The notes under the pieces are model-generated. The model searched no databases. It was not told where the DNA came from and worked only from the letters and a program-made list of their open reading frames with translations. Shown piece by piece: positions 44,518 to 53,267 of a stretch of 64,000 bases of DNA (position 1 is its first letter; every line of letters starts with the position of its first letter). The stretch is from Polyangiaceae bacterium. GTDB taxonomy: Bacteria > Myxococcota_A > Polyangia > Polyangiales > Polyangiaceae. The DNA is taken from contig JAJDAH010000118.1 of assembly GCA_029261965.1 (NCBI GenBank), positions 1 to 64,000 on the forward strand, read 5' to 3'. The translations under genes were made by a program, and so were the position numbers.

Positions 44518-46253
44518 ACGCTCTTGCGCCGGCGAGTCGTCTCGTCGAGCACTTCCTGGATGCTCGCGCGGACACGGTCGGCGAGCCTCCCGACCAAGAC
44601 ATCGTCCTCCGCGGCATCGGGTCCGTACTCTGCGAAATCGAGCTTTTCCCCGAACCTGATTTTCCACTTGGTCGGTGCAGGCAACAAGCCGGCAGGACCA
44701 AGCCACGGAAACGTGGCAGTGATCGGGATGTAAGGAAGACCGAACGCCTTGGCGACCGACTCGACGCGATAGAACATCGGGTTAGCTTCTTCCGCGCCGA
44801 CGATGGCGCAGGGCAAAAGCGGCGTGCCCGTTCTGAGGCAAAGGCGAATGAACCCCCCCCGGCCGAAGCGCTGCAGCCGGTATCGTTCTCGATAGAGCTT
44901 GCCGATACCCTTCACTCCTTCGGGGAACACGGCCACGAGCGCCTCTTTCCGAGTCAGCAGGCGCTCGGCGTTTTCCTGGCAGGCGCGCACCGCGCCGATG
45001 CGGTTCATGAACGCGCCGACGAAGGGCAAGTAGTAGATGAAGTCTTCAGCGAGCCACCGCAGCTCGCGTTCGGCGCGGTGTTCGAGCCGAAGGGCGGTTC
45101 GCAGCATCATTCCGTCCAGGGGCAGCGTTCCCGAGTGGTTCGAGACGATGACTGCCCGACCGGTGTCGGGCACGTTGTCGATTCCCTGGGTTTCGGTGCG
45201 AAAGTACTGCTTGTAGAGGAAGTCCTGAAACGGACGGATCCGCTGCTCGTAGGTCGGATCGAGACCGAAATCGTCCACCTCTTCCGAACGGTGTCGCATA
45301 CCAAGTCGGCCCCACTGACGCAGGTAATAGTCGCTCGATATCAGCTCTCGGGCGGCGTCGACGACGCTGCCGTCGTCCGACCCAGGGCGCTCGAGTGGCG
45401 GCAGACGGTCGACGACCTCTCGGGCGACGGTGCCGAGGTTCTCGCCGATCGACGGCGGGACATCGCTCGGCTCGCGCGTGTTGCGACGAATCATCGTGTC
45501 GAGGCGCGCTTCGAGCTCGCGGATTTGATCGTCGACCGCGCCTTTTGGGCTCGGGCCGACCGGCAAGGATGCCGAGCTGGGCGCGAACTCTGGTGGCGGG
45601 CTCCGAGGGATCTGGAGCGCGTTCCAAGTCACGGATCTCTTGGGGATCGCTCTCTTGGTCTTCTTGGTGGCGCTCCTTTTCCCCGCGGCGCTCCTTGTCC
45701 CAGTGGCGCTGTTGTTTGTGGCCTTTTTGGCCGGCGCCTTCCTGCCTGTGGGCTTCTTGCTCGTGGGCGCCTTGCTCGTGGGCGTCTTGCTTGTGAGCCT
45801 CTTGCCCGTGGGCGTGTTGCCTGTGGGCCTCTTGCCCCTGGGCTTTTTGCTTGTGGGCTTCTTGCCCCTGGGCTTTTTGCTCGTGGGCGCTTTGCTCGTG
45901 GGCTTCTTGCCTGTGGGCTTCTTGCCCCTGGGCTTCTTGCCTGGGGCCTTCATGACAGGCGCTTTTTTTCTCGTCGCCTTGGTGGTCGTGGGCCGCTTGT
46001 GCGTCTTCTGCTTCCTGCCAATCCCACCGGTGTTGGCCTCGCGGTCGACGGTGTCCGCCGACTTTTTGGTTCCAGTTCGGGTCGTTTCCGGTTCCGGGGC
46101 TTTGGCCGTTTGGTCGGTGGGTCGCTTCATGAGGCGACGAGTCGTCTTCATCGACGCGCTGGGGGGCCGCTTGCGTGGGCTAGTCGACTTCGGCCCTGGG
46201 CGCTCACCGCTTTGCTTCAGCGCCGAATCACTCTTGCGACGATTGCGCCTCAT
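44505..46253 (-). CDS. PlsC-type acyltransferase with Lys-Pro repeat extension
   Basis: 582 residues. The first 205 are Lys/Thr/Pro/Arg/Ser-rich; residues 106-170 are 13 tandem pentapeptides of K-[KAT]-P-[TR]-[GS] type. Residues 240-300 include an acidic helical segment. From 340 on is a phospholipid acyltransferase domain with 'SNHSGTLPLDG' (H373, D380) and 'FPEGVKGIGK'. The H-x6-D spacing belongs to the relatives written NHxGxLPxD rather than classic NHX4D. It probably acylates a lysolipid or diacylglycerol. The ATG overlaps the SDR stop as ATGA; truB follows. Confidence 0.85.
   Translation of the reverse strand: MRRNRRKSDSALKQSGERPGPKSTSPRKRPPSASMKTTRRLMKRPTDQTAKAPEPETTRTGTKKSADTVDREANTGGIGRKQKTHKRPTTTKATRKKAPVMKAPGKKPRGKKPTGKKPTSKAPTSKKPRGKKPTSKKPRGKRPTGNTPTGKRLTSKTPTSKAPTSKKPTGRKAPAKKATNNSATGTRSAAGKRSATKKTKRAIPKRSVTWNALQIPRSPPPEFAPSSASLPVGPSPKGAVDDQIRELEARLDTMIRRNTREPSDVPPSIGENLGTVAREVVDRLPPLERPGSDDGSVVDAARELISSDYYLRQWGRLGMRHRSEEVDDFGLDPTYEQRIRPFQDFLYKQYFRTETQGIDNVPDTGRAVIVSNHSGTLPLDGMMLRTALRLEHRAERELRWLAEDFIYYLPFVGAFMNRIGAVRACQENAERLLTRKEALVAVFPEGVKGIGKLYRERYRLQRFGRGGFIRLCLRTGTPLLPCAIVGAEEANPMFYRVESVAKAFGLPYIPITATFPWLGPAGLLPAPTKWKIRFGEKLDFAEYGPDAAEDDVLVGRLADRVRASIQEVLDETTRRRKSVWFG
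45744..45938 (-). repeat. 15-nt tandem repeat, 13 copies
   Basis: Thirteen consecutive 15-nt units encode the pentapeptides KKPRG, KKPTG, KKPTS, KAPTS and variants within the acyltransferase gene. Units remain similar at the DNA level (CCC/CCG, ACG/AGG, GGC/AGC), so the array looks expandable by slippage. Confidence 0.85.
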
Positions 46254-47368
46254 GGTGGGTTCTCCGACAGCAGGCGCGCGTCGCGCAAATGTTGGGCGCT
46301 GGCGTAGTCGATCAGCGCTTCGCGCGTCGTGTACACCGGCGTGAATCCCATGTCCTCGCGTGCTGCGTCGCCGTCAGCGACGCACAAGTACTGCAGGTAG
46401 TCGAGAAACGACGCCGGCGCTTCCGACAGCTGCGCCACCCACGCAGCACTGGCGACCATCTGCAAGAGTGGTCTCGGTAGAGGTAGAGCAACTCGTCCGG
46501 CGAGCATGACCACCGTGCTCAGCGGCAAGACGCCATCCCCGACGATGTTGAAGATGCCGGGCGTGTCGCGGTCGACGGCGAGCTTGAACGCAGCAACGGC
46601 GTCGGCTTCGTGCACGAATTGGCAAAGTGGATCGAACCCGAGGATCGTCGGCGTGAACCGGTGGCTGAGGTACCGCGTCACGTAGTTGCGAATCGTCGGC
46701 CCCAGAATGGGTGCGGTTCGTAAAATTGTGACGATGCGGTCCTTGTCCGGTTTCGCGTAGCGCAGCACGTCCGCCTCGGCCTCCATCTTGTCAGCGAAAA
46801 AGGGTTCTTTCCGTGACGCTCGGAGCGGGTGTTTCTCTGTGAGGTAGTTTGGGTTGGTCGGATGGGCCCCGTAGAGCAGGACCTGACTGCGCATCACGAC
46901 TTTTCTGACCTGCGTGCGGCGGGAGGCATTCAACAGATGCATCGTGCCGACGCTCTCGAATTCGTGAGCCCACGCCGTCGTGTACGTGGGGGACGCCAGG
47001 AAGCCGAGGTGCACGAGCGTGTCCACCCCTTCGGCGGCGAAGATTTCCGCAACTCGTTCTTCGGCGGTTGGCTGCGTCAGATCGACGTCGTAGATGCGGC
47101 TCTTCTGGCCGGCGGTCGTCGGGCTCTCGACATCGATCGAGACGATCCGCCGGACGCGATCGTCTTCTTCGAGTAGGCCAATGAGGTTCCGGCCGAGAAA
47201 CGCGGCAGCGCCGGTGACCGCGACGACCTGCGAGCCCGCGGCACGTGGGACGACGTCGTCGGTGCCGGCTTCGGCGATCGGCCGGTCGGTTGACCGGTGC
47301 TCGGGGGGCCGCGGGCGATCGTCGCGTGTTGTCCGGTCGCTCGGCGGTTTTTGCGTACTTTTTGCCAT
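46250..47368 (-). CDS. SDR-type NAD-dependent epimerase/dehydratase-like protein
   Basis: 372 residues: a 45-residue disordered N-terminus, then an extended SDR Rossmann fold with 'VTGAAAFLGRNL' for NAD(P), 'DTLVHLGF' and 'ILRTAPILGPTIRNYV'. The usual YxxxK is 'FFADK' with Phe190 at the Tyr position and Lys194 kept, so ordinary epimerase chemistry is doubtful. The C-terminal half ('FNIVGDGVLPLSTVVMLAG') is typical of the group. It leads an operon with the acyltransferase and truB. Confidence 0.85.
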   Translation of the reverse strand: MAKSTQKPPSDRTTRDDRPRPPEHRSTDRPIAEAGTDDVVPRAAGSQVVAVTGAAAFLGRNLIGLLEEDDRVRRIVSIDVESPTTAGQKSRIYDVDLTQPTAEERVAEIFAAEGVDTLVHLGFLASPTYTTAWAHEFESVGTMHLLNASRRTQVRKVVMRSQVLLYGAHPTNPNYLTEKHPLRASRKEPFFADKMEAEADVLRYAKPDKDRIVTILRTAPILGPTIRNYVTRYLSHRFTPTILGFDPLCQFVHEADAVAAFKLAVDRDTPGIFNIVGDGVLPLSTVVMLAGRVALPLPRPLLQMVASAAWVAQLSEAPASFLDYLQYLCVADGDAAREDMGFTPVYTTREALIDYASAQHLRDARLLSENPP

Positions 47369-47610
47369 GAGCTTGGGGAGCCGCTCGAAAGCGATCGCGG
47401 CGTCCGTGCGGAGGGAGAACCTACTCGACCGTCCGAGACCGGTTCAACAGCGGCCGCGCAATCGGCTGGCGATGGTCCCCATGCGGGATGTGCGCACGTG
47501 ACCACACACGTCACTACCTTCACCCACCAATCGGCAGAAAACACCACAGAAAGTCTCCTTGTGATCGAAATTTTGGCCGACCCGTGATGTAGAATTTGAC
47601 TCTAGGAGAC
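47369..47610. promoter_or_regulatory. Divergent region upstream of a kinase
   Basis: These 242 bp separate the SDR (minus) and the Ser/Thr kinase (plus) genes. A near-consensus TAGAAT at 47590-47595 lies just before the kinase leader, but no -35 is correctly spaced. Otherwise I see only the strong Shine-Dalgarno AGGAG before the ATG at 47611. Confidence 0.35.
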
Positions 47611-49668
47611 ATGCGCGCATACGCCACCGTCAGGCTCGGTCCCTACGAGCTAATCGAGCGCATCGGCGCTGGGGGCATGGCCGAGGTGTTCGTGGCGCGC
47701 CGGGTCGGGGCCCGCGGGTTCAGCAAGCGCTTCGCCGTCAAGCGCATCCTTCCGCAGCTAGCGAGGGACCCGCGTTTCGTCGACATGTTCATCGACGAAG
47801 CCCACATCTGCAGCGCCCTCGAGCACCCGAACATCGTGGACGTGCTCGACTTCGGCGAGCACGACGGCGAGTTGTTCATGGCGATGGAATTCGTGGACGG
47901 GCTTTCGGCCGCGAAGCTACTCAGGTCCGTGGCAGCGAGAGGGGAACGTTTCCCTCTCGGTGTCGCGCTGACCATCGTTCACGACGTCCTGCGCGCCTTG
48001 GGTCATGCACATGCCGCTTGCGACGAGCACGGCCGACATCTCGGAATCGTTCATCGCGACGTGTCGCCGGGTAACATTCTGTTGAGCCGTCTCGGAGACG
48101 TGAAGCTCTCGGACTTCGGTATCGTTCGCAGCGTCTCCGTCGAGCGTCGGACGAGCCCGGGGGAGCTGAAGGGCAAGCTCGGCTACATGTCTCCGGAACA
48201 GACCGTCGGCGGAGAGGTCGACCGGCGCTCTGATCTGTTCATGGTCGGAATCGTGCTGGCGGAGATGTTGCTCGCCCGACCGCTGTTTCCCGGTCAAAAC
48301 GAGCTGGAGATCCTCACCAAGATCTATGAAAGCGATCTGCGCGTGCTCGACCGTTTCGGCGGCGAGTTGCCCAAGTCCGTGCAGGTGTTGCTTCGTCGAG
48401 CTTTGGCTCGCGATCCCGAAGGGCGCTTCCAAGACTCGGACGAGTTCTCAGACGCCGTCCGATCAGTCGCTGAAGAGCAGATGTTGCCGCTCGACGACAC
48501 GGAGCTGACTCCGTGGCTGTCCTCGCTGGGCGTGTTGCCAGCGACCAGCGGAACCCACGAAGTCGTGGTGCATCGTCGTGCAGAGGTCGACGTGGCGCCC
48601 GTTGCCTCACCACCGCTCCCGAGGACTCCGCTCCGGTCCGCCGAGCGCCGTTCGCCCCGGACGCCGGCAGTCCGGGCGGTGCCACGTCCATCGGTAAGCC
48701 TCGGAACTACCTATCGCGTCACGACTTCCGCAGGACGTCACTTCGGTCCGCTGACCTTGCCGCAAGCCCTCGAGCTACTCGGGACGGGTCGAATAGATCG
48801 GAACTCGCGAGTCTCGCTCGACGGGAACGAGCAGCGGCCACTCAGAACGGTTCCCGAGCTTGCCGGTCTCGCGCGTCGACCCGCCATGCGATTTACCGAC
48901 GAACTGGAAGCCAGGGCGGCCAGTGTGCGGAGGATCTACCGGCCATCGATGCCTGCCATCTTGTTCGACCTGGTCGCACGCCAGGAAACCGGACTGCTCA
49001 TCTCCAAGAGCGGCAATCGCCGCAAGCGCGTGTATTTTTCCGATGGCGCGCCGGTATTCGTCACGTCGACCGACCGCGAGGAGCTGCTGGGGCGACGCCT
49101 CGTCGCTGCTGGCTTGGTTTCCGAAGCCGATGTCGAGCGCGCCCTGGGACCCGGTCATCCCCCCGATTCCCGGTTGGGGGATCGATTGGTGCGGGCCCGA
49201 GCCATCCGCCCGCCATTGGTTCTGCGGGCCGTGGTCGCTCAGCTGGAGGCTCGGTTCGTGGAACTCGGAAGATGGACTGCGGGGGAGATGCTTTTCATCA
49301 GGGGAGAGCTGTCTGGCGAGCCCGAGCTGCCGTCGCCAGTTCCAGCGGCCGAGTTGATCGTTCAGGCGGTCGGCGAGGGCTACGACGACGCGGAAATCGC
49401 CAACATCGTCGGCCCTCTGCGCAACAACCCGCTGACTCGGGTCCCCGGCGTGGAGATCGCCTCACTCGGTCTGCCCGACCGTCAAGCGATCGCGCTCGGT
49501 CGCGCCGCGGGTGCGGCATCGCTCGAAGATCTCGCCGTCGAGCTCGTGTCCGGTGGCATCGCCGATCCGGACGAGACGCTGCGAGCAGTTTTCATCGGTC
49601 TGTCCGCCGGCATCTTGGCGGCGCCGGGTTGGCCGCCGAGTTCGGGCACGCGGCCGATCGCCATCTGA
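47611..49668 (+). CDS. Ser/Thr protein kinase with GYF-like and DUF4388 domains
   Basis: 685 residues. Kinase domain at about 10-285 with Gly loop 'GAGGMAEV', K44, catalytic D150 ('VHRDVSPGNIL') and D168 ('SDFG'), so it should be active. After a Ser/Pro/Arg linker comes a GYF_2-like segment ('GRHFGPLTLPQALELLGTGRI', about residue 370-410) and then a DUF4388-like domain ('LLISKSGNRRKRVYFSDGAPVFV', 'ELLGRRLVAAGLVSEADVERAL'). No transmembrane helix is evident, so the protein is cytosolic. The ATG at 47611 has TAGGAG just upstream. Confidence 0.9.
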   Translation: MRAYATVRLGPYELIERIGAGGMAEVFVARRVGARGFSKRFAVKRILPQLARDPRFVDMFIDEAHICSALEHPNIVDVLDFGEHDGELFMAMEFVDGLSAAKLLRSVAARGERFPLGVALTIVHDVLRALGHAHAACDEHGRHLGIVHRDVSPGNILLSRLGDVKLSDFGIVRSVSVERRTSPGELKGKLGYMSPEQTVGGEVDRRSDLFMVGIVLAEMLLARPLFPGQNELEILTKIYESDLRVLDRFGGELPKSVQVLLRRALARDPEGRFQDSDEFSDAVRSVAEEQMLPLDDTELTPWLSSLGVLPATSGTHEVVVHRRAEVDVAPVASPPLPRTPLRSAERRSPRTPAVRAVPRPSVSLGTTYRVTTSAGRHFGPLTLPQALELLGTGRIDRNSRVSLDGNEQRPLRTVPELAGLARRPAMRFTDELEARAASVRRIYRPSMPAILFDLVARQETGLLISKSGNRRKRVYFSDGAPVFVTSTDREELLGRRLVAAGLVSEADVERALGPGHPPDSRLGDRLVRARAIRPPLVLRAVVAQLEARFVELGRWTAGEMLFIRGELSGEPELPSPVPAAELIVQAVGEGYDDAEIANIVGPLRNNPLTRVPGVEIASLGLPDRQAIALGRAAGAASLEDLAVELVSGGIADPDETLRAVFIGLSAGILAAPGWPPSSGTRPIAI

Positions 49669-49682
49669 GTCGTCGCCGACCA

Positions 49683-50915
49683 CTATTCGGATGGCCCCGC
49701 GTCTCGCGGTGCCGGCGCGCAATCCGCTTGCATCCATGTGAGTGCCGATTCCGTACGTAGCCAAAGATCTAACCGAGTGCCCCGGGTTGCCATCGCAAAT
49801 CCCTCGGCGAAGGCCACCGCCATGACGGACGAAGAGGGTCGCCCTCGTTCGTCGAGCAGCAAGGCGTGCACGAGCGAGCGCGAACGAGTGCGGCAAGATT
49901 CCGGAGACACCCAAGCCACGATCGCTCCCCCGTCGAGGGGTCGGGCGAGGGCGGCGTCCGGATTGGCTTGGCCGTGACTGACGAACTTTTCGTTTTCGAG
50001 CGTGCGGACTTCGATTGGAAAGTCGTTGCTGGTGCACTCGTCGAGCGGCCGCCCGGGCAGGATCACGACGGGGCCCCTGGGTGAAGCCACGATGTCGAGC
50101 ACGCCGTGCGGCGTATCTAGCTCTTTGACGAGCTTTGCGGCATCGCCGACTTTCCACAGTGAGAGCTTGGATTCTGACGAGAGCGCTACCCAGACGCTGT
50201 CGTCGATGGACACGACTTCGATCGGCCGCCACGGTTCGTCGGGATCCGCCTCGATGTCGACTCGTTTCCAGTCGGAGAGGGCAGCGCCCGGAGCGCCAAT
50301 CAGCAAGGTGGCCCCCGGCGCGATCGTTGGGCGAGCGTAGGTCGTCAAAAGCGCGCACTTCTCGTCACACTGAAGATCGGCGACCGAGAGCTGGTCGCCC
50401 ACCAGTGCCACACGAGTCCCGTGGCCGCTAGTCCACACCTCGGCGGTACGTTGGTTTTTTCGGGCAACGTCCCAGGCGGCGACCCAGCCGCTCGCAGCTC
50501 GGTCGGCCGCGGGCGGCGTTTCGATTTTTTTCCACGGGAAGTCGACGACCTGGCGAGTCTCGAGGTTTACGATTCCGCTTTTCTCCACCCGCGAGCCGTC
50601 CACGGTGGTTGCCATGACGAGCTCGTCAGCGCCGTGGGTTGCCGCGAAAAATCGCACGCCCGGGCCGGGCAAGGCGGAGTGCCGCACCGGGAGCTCGAGC
50701 CGACACCCCTTGGGTAGTCCGAGTCCGCGAGCGTGGTTTTCACTCGACCAGATCGGCGCACCCAGCAAGTTAGGCATGGGCTCGGGCGGTACGCTGCCTT
50801 CGGTTCGAGCGTCTGCGGAGGGATTGACTGCGCTGTCGGCGTCGCATGCCCGGCATCCGCCGAGGAGCGAGACGAGAAGGGCCGTACCACAAGCCGAGAA
50901 TCTGCCGCGGTTCAC
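49683..50915 (-). CDS. Lipoprotein cotranslated with hybrid kinase
   Basis: 410 residues with signal peptide and lipobox 'LLGGC', then a long beta-rich region having regularly spaced Trp and Asp/Gly turns ('SGWVAAWDVARKNQRTAEVW', 'DDSVWVALSSESKLSLWKVG', 'GTRLDLWLRTESALTWMQA'), suggesting a beta-propeller. The GTG start overlaps the hybrid histidine kinase stop as GTGA, so it may be a sensor partner or output of that kinase. Confidence 0.7.
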   Translation of the reverse strand: MNRGRFSACGTALLVSLLGGCRACDADSAVNPSADARTEGSVPPEPMPNLLGAPIWSSENHARGLGLPKGCRLELPVRHSALPGPGVRFFAATHGADELVMATTVDGSRVEKSGIVNLETRQVVDFPWKKIETPPAADRAASGWVAAWDVARKNQRTAEVWTSGHGTRVALVGDQLSVADLQCDEKCALLTTYARPTIAPGATLLIGAPGAALSDWKRVDIEADPDEPWRPIEVVSIDDSVWVALSSESKLSLWKVGDAAKLVKELDTPHGVLDIVASPRGPVVILPGRPLDECTSNDFPIEVRTLENEKFVSHGQANPDAALARPLDGGAIVAWVSPESCRTRSRSLVHALLLDERGRPSSSVMAVAFAEGFAMATRGTRLDLWLRTESALTWMQADCAPAPRDAGPSE

Positions 50916-52654
50916 TGTTTGTCGCCTGGTGGAGGCGTGCGCTGGGCTGGTGGAGGCGTGCGGTGGCCGGGCAGAGAGGACCGACCGAGAGTGCGGATGC
51001 TCGGAGGCGAGGAGTCAGGCGGAGCCTCGCCGCAGTGTGCCAACACGCTGGCTCGGTCCAGCGGTTTGAACAGCGTTGGGCGTCCAGATTCGCGGAGATA
51101 GTCGGCTTCGGATTTTCCGAGAGCTCCACCGGTGATGAAAAGGAATCGATCGGCGACTTCGGGGCGCCGAGCGCGAATGCGTTGGTGCAGCACGTCACCA
51201 TTGACCCCCGGCAGAAAAATGTCGCAGAGCACGAGATCGGGATCGTAGGTAGGGTCGAGCAGAGCGATTTCCGCCTCGGAAGCGGTGGCCGCGAGTCGCG
51301 CCACGTGCGGCTTCAGGACGCGTCTCAGGCTGCGGGAGAAGAGCTCGTCGTCGTCTACGATGAAAATCTGACGAGTCGTATCCGATGGCTTTGAAGCGGT
51401 TGGAACCGAGACCGGGTGCACACCGCTGTCGTCGATCATCCTCGGCAGTACCACCCGAAAGATGGCGCCGCGGTTGCGACGGTTCTGCACTTCGATGTGC
51501 CCACCGTGATGCGCGACGACGTCGCGGCAAACTCGCAGCCCGAGTCCCGCGGGTCGATCGGTGTTGCTGGTCTTGAAGAACGGTTCGAAAATCGACCGAA
51601 TCGAGTCTTGGGGGATCCCTGCGCCGGTGTCACCCACGGTGAGCACGACGTTGTCGCCCTCGGTGGCGAGCTCGACGTCGATTTCTCGGGAGCCGGTGTC
51701 CGCAGCCTCGCACGCCTCCGCGGCATTCATGACCAGGTTCAAAACGACCTGACCGAGGTTGTCGCGTCGACCCATCGTCAGACAGCCCGGCGAAAGTGTC
51801 TCTCGCAATCGTATGCCTCGGCGCTCGAGCTCGGCTCTCGTCACCCAGAGGGTGTCGCGAATGACGCCGCACAGATCGAGGTTTTCATGATCCGACTCGC
51901 GCTCAGCCAACATCGAGAGCCGGCTGAGGGTCTCACCGATTCGTCGCGCCGCCGACTCGATGTCACCAGTGAGCTCGCGCAACTCGTCGAGAACGGCGCC
52001 CGCCGACGGATCGTGGGGTGGCGCGAGTTTTTCGAGCTCCACGATGAGCCGTCCTTGCTCGCGGGCATGTCCGTCGAGCGCGCTGACGGGGCCTCGTAGC
52101 TCGTGGGCGACGCTCGCGGTCAGCATCGCCACGGTCGCCAGCCGCGCTGCGGCCGATCCTGGCTCCGTGGCGACGTCGGCTCCGCGTTCGATGGCGAGGC
52201 CCATGGCGACGGCGCTCGCGACGGCGTCGGTGACGAGCTCGGTTTCGCGGTCGGTCGGCTCAGCGTCCTCGAAGAGCAAGATGAGTACCCCAACCGCAGT
52301 GCGCCGATGTTCGACCGGCACGGCCAGGGCGACTGCCAGGTTCGCGTCGTGAAGACCCGCAGTCTCCGGTTCGCGATCGAACTCGTAGCGAACGAGGCGT
52401 CGCGCGTCGATCGTCCGTTCGGCGATCCACCTGAGGGAGTCGCGTCGGGATGGTGGAGGCCGGCCCCGAAACCCTCTCTCGGCGACCGGGTCGAGCGAGT
52501 CGGCGGTCGAGAACGCCGCACCGGCCTGCGCAGCCGTGCAATCCAAGAGGACATCGAGCGCCTCTTCGAGGATCCCGCCGGCGCTGTCGTCCGCTAAGCG
52601 CTTGAGCAGCCGGTGCAACGACTCGATGGTGTCCGGTCGGGCGCTGTTCGGCAT
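50912..52654 (-). CDS. GAF-histidine kinase-receiver hybrid
   Basis: 580 residues, cytosolic. GAF-like sensor (about 25-160), HisKA with H184 in 'SVAHELRGP', HATPase_c with N310 and 'GDTGAGIP', and a receiver domain at 428-540 with phosphoacceptor D478 and K530. A Pro-rich tail ends the protein. The catalytic residues are complete, so both autophosphorylation and transfer to its own receiver are possible. The downstream target is not adjacent. Confidence 0.92.
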   Translation of the reverse strand: MPNSARPDTIESLHRLLKRLADDSAGGILEEALDVLLDCTAAQAGAAFSTADSLDPVAERGFRGRPPPSRRDSLRWIAERTIDARRLVRYEFDREPETAGLHDANLAVALAVPVEHRRTAVGVLILLFEDAEPTDRETELVTDAVASAVAMGLAIERGADVATEPGSAAARLATVAMLTASVAHELRGPVSALDGHAREQGRLIVELEKLAPPHDPSAGAVLDELRELTGDIESAARRIGETLSRLSMLAERESDHENLDLCGVIRDTLWVTRAELERRGIRLRETLSPGCLTMGRRDNLGQVVLNLVMNAAEACEAADTGSREIDVELATEGDNVVLTVGDTGAGIPQDSIRSIFEPFFKTSNTDRPAGLGLRVCRDVVAHHGGHIEVQNRRNRGAIFRVVLPRMIDDSGVHPVSVPTASKPSDTTRQIFIVDDDELFSRSLRRVLKPHVARLAATASEAEIALLDPTYDPDLVLCDIFLPGVNGDVLHQRIRARRPEVADRFLFITGGALGKSEADYLRESGRPTLFKPLDRASVLAHCGEAPPDSSPPSIRTLGRSSLPGHRTPPPAQRTPPPGDKQ

Positions 52655-52676
52655 GGGGGCAGTGAAGCCTAACGCT

Positions 52677-53267
52677 TCACAAGTGCTTGCGCAGCACAGG
52701 ATAGGGCCGAAAATCGTGCACCGTTTCGAAACCGGCCCGCTCGAAAATACTCGTCGGGCCGGTCCAGAGTTGCTCAGCGGGCACGTCGCCGTTTCTTGGA
52801 AACGCTTCGATGCTCCGCGCTCCCCACACGCGCGCCGCCTCGATACCGCCGGTCAGCAATGCTTCCGCGACTCCTCTTCGGCGAAAGTCCTCGTCGACCA
52901 AGAAACAACCGACGACAAAAACACCGGTGCGATCGCCATCGAAGCACTCCAAGTTTCGGTAGAGCCTCTGCCCGTAGAGTTTTTTCACGGTCGACGCGGG
53001 GCTGAGCTTCATCCACCCGACCACGACTCCTTTGGAAAGCGCGACCATGCCGCGGGCTTCGTCGGATCGACTGGCCACCGCTCGACGCAGCTCCCGCTCG
53101 TTCGTGGAGCGCGCTTGTGAACAGCGCTCGAGCCAGTCGTTGCTTCCACCTTCGAAGTGCCAGTACCGACAGTGACATGGGCTCCCGGTGCGTTCGTACA
53201 GCCCGGTCAATCCGCTCTCGTGCTCCGGTGAAGCAGGTGCGACGTGCACGTCGCCTGGCGAGCTCAT
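52677..53267 (-). CDS. GNAT-family acetyltransferase
   Basis: 196 residues with the GNAT acetyl-CoA loop 'VDEDFRRRGVAEALL' and strand 'VFVVGCFLV'. The N-terminal 'CHCRYWHFEGGSNDWLERC' resembles a subgroup with a conserved Cys cluster. Its ATG overlaps the gatA stop as ATGA, an unusual position. Substrate is unknown. Confidence 0.82.
   Translation of the reverse strand: MSSPGDVHVAPASPEHESGLTGLYERTGSPCHCRYWHFEGGSNDWLERCSQARSTNERELRRAVASRSDEARGMVALSKGVVVGWMKLSPASTVKKLYGQRLYRNLECFDGDRTGVFVVGCFLVDEDFRRRGVAEALLTGGIEAARVWGARSIEAFPRNGDVPAEQLWTGPTSIFERAGFETVHDFRPYPVLRKHL

Noticed and set aside
45744-45938. Tandem units considered as a CRISPR array
   Set aside because: Units are contiguous 15-mers with no unique spacers and they encode protein in frame; no cas genes are present.
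44490-46307. Plus-strand 605-codon frame opposite the acyltransferase
   Set aside because: Antisense shadow without family similarity; the minus-strand frame has PlsC motifs and overlaps neighbours by stop/start junctions.
45640-46344. Plus-strand 234-codon ORF encoding repeated 'LLVG/LLPLGF' hydrophobic segments, like a membrane protein
   Set aside because: It is exactly antisense to the 15-nt Lys-Pro repeat of the acyltransferase. Reverse complements of AAG/CCC/ACG repeats give Leu/Gly/Val codons, so the hydrophobic pattern is an artefact.
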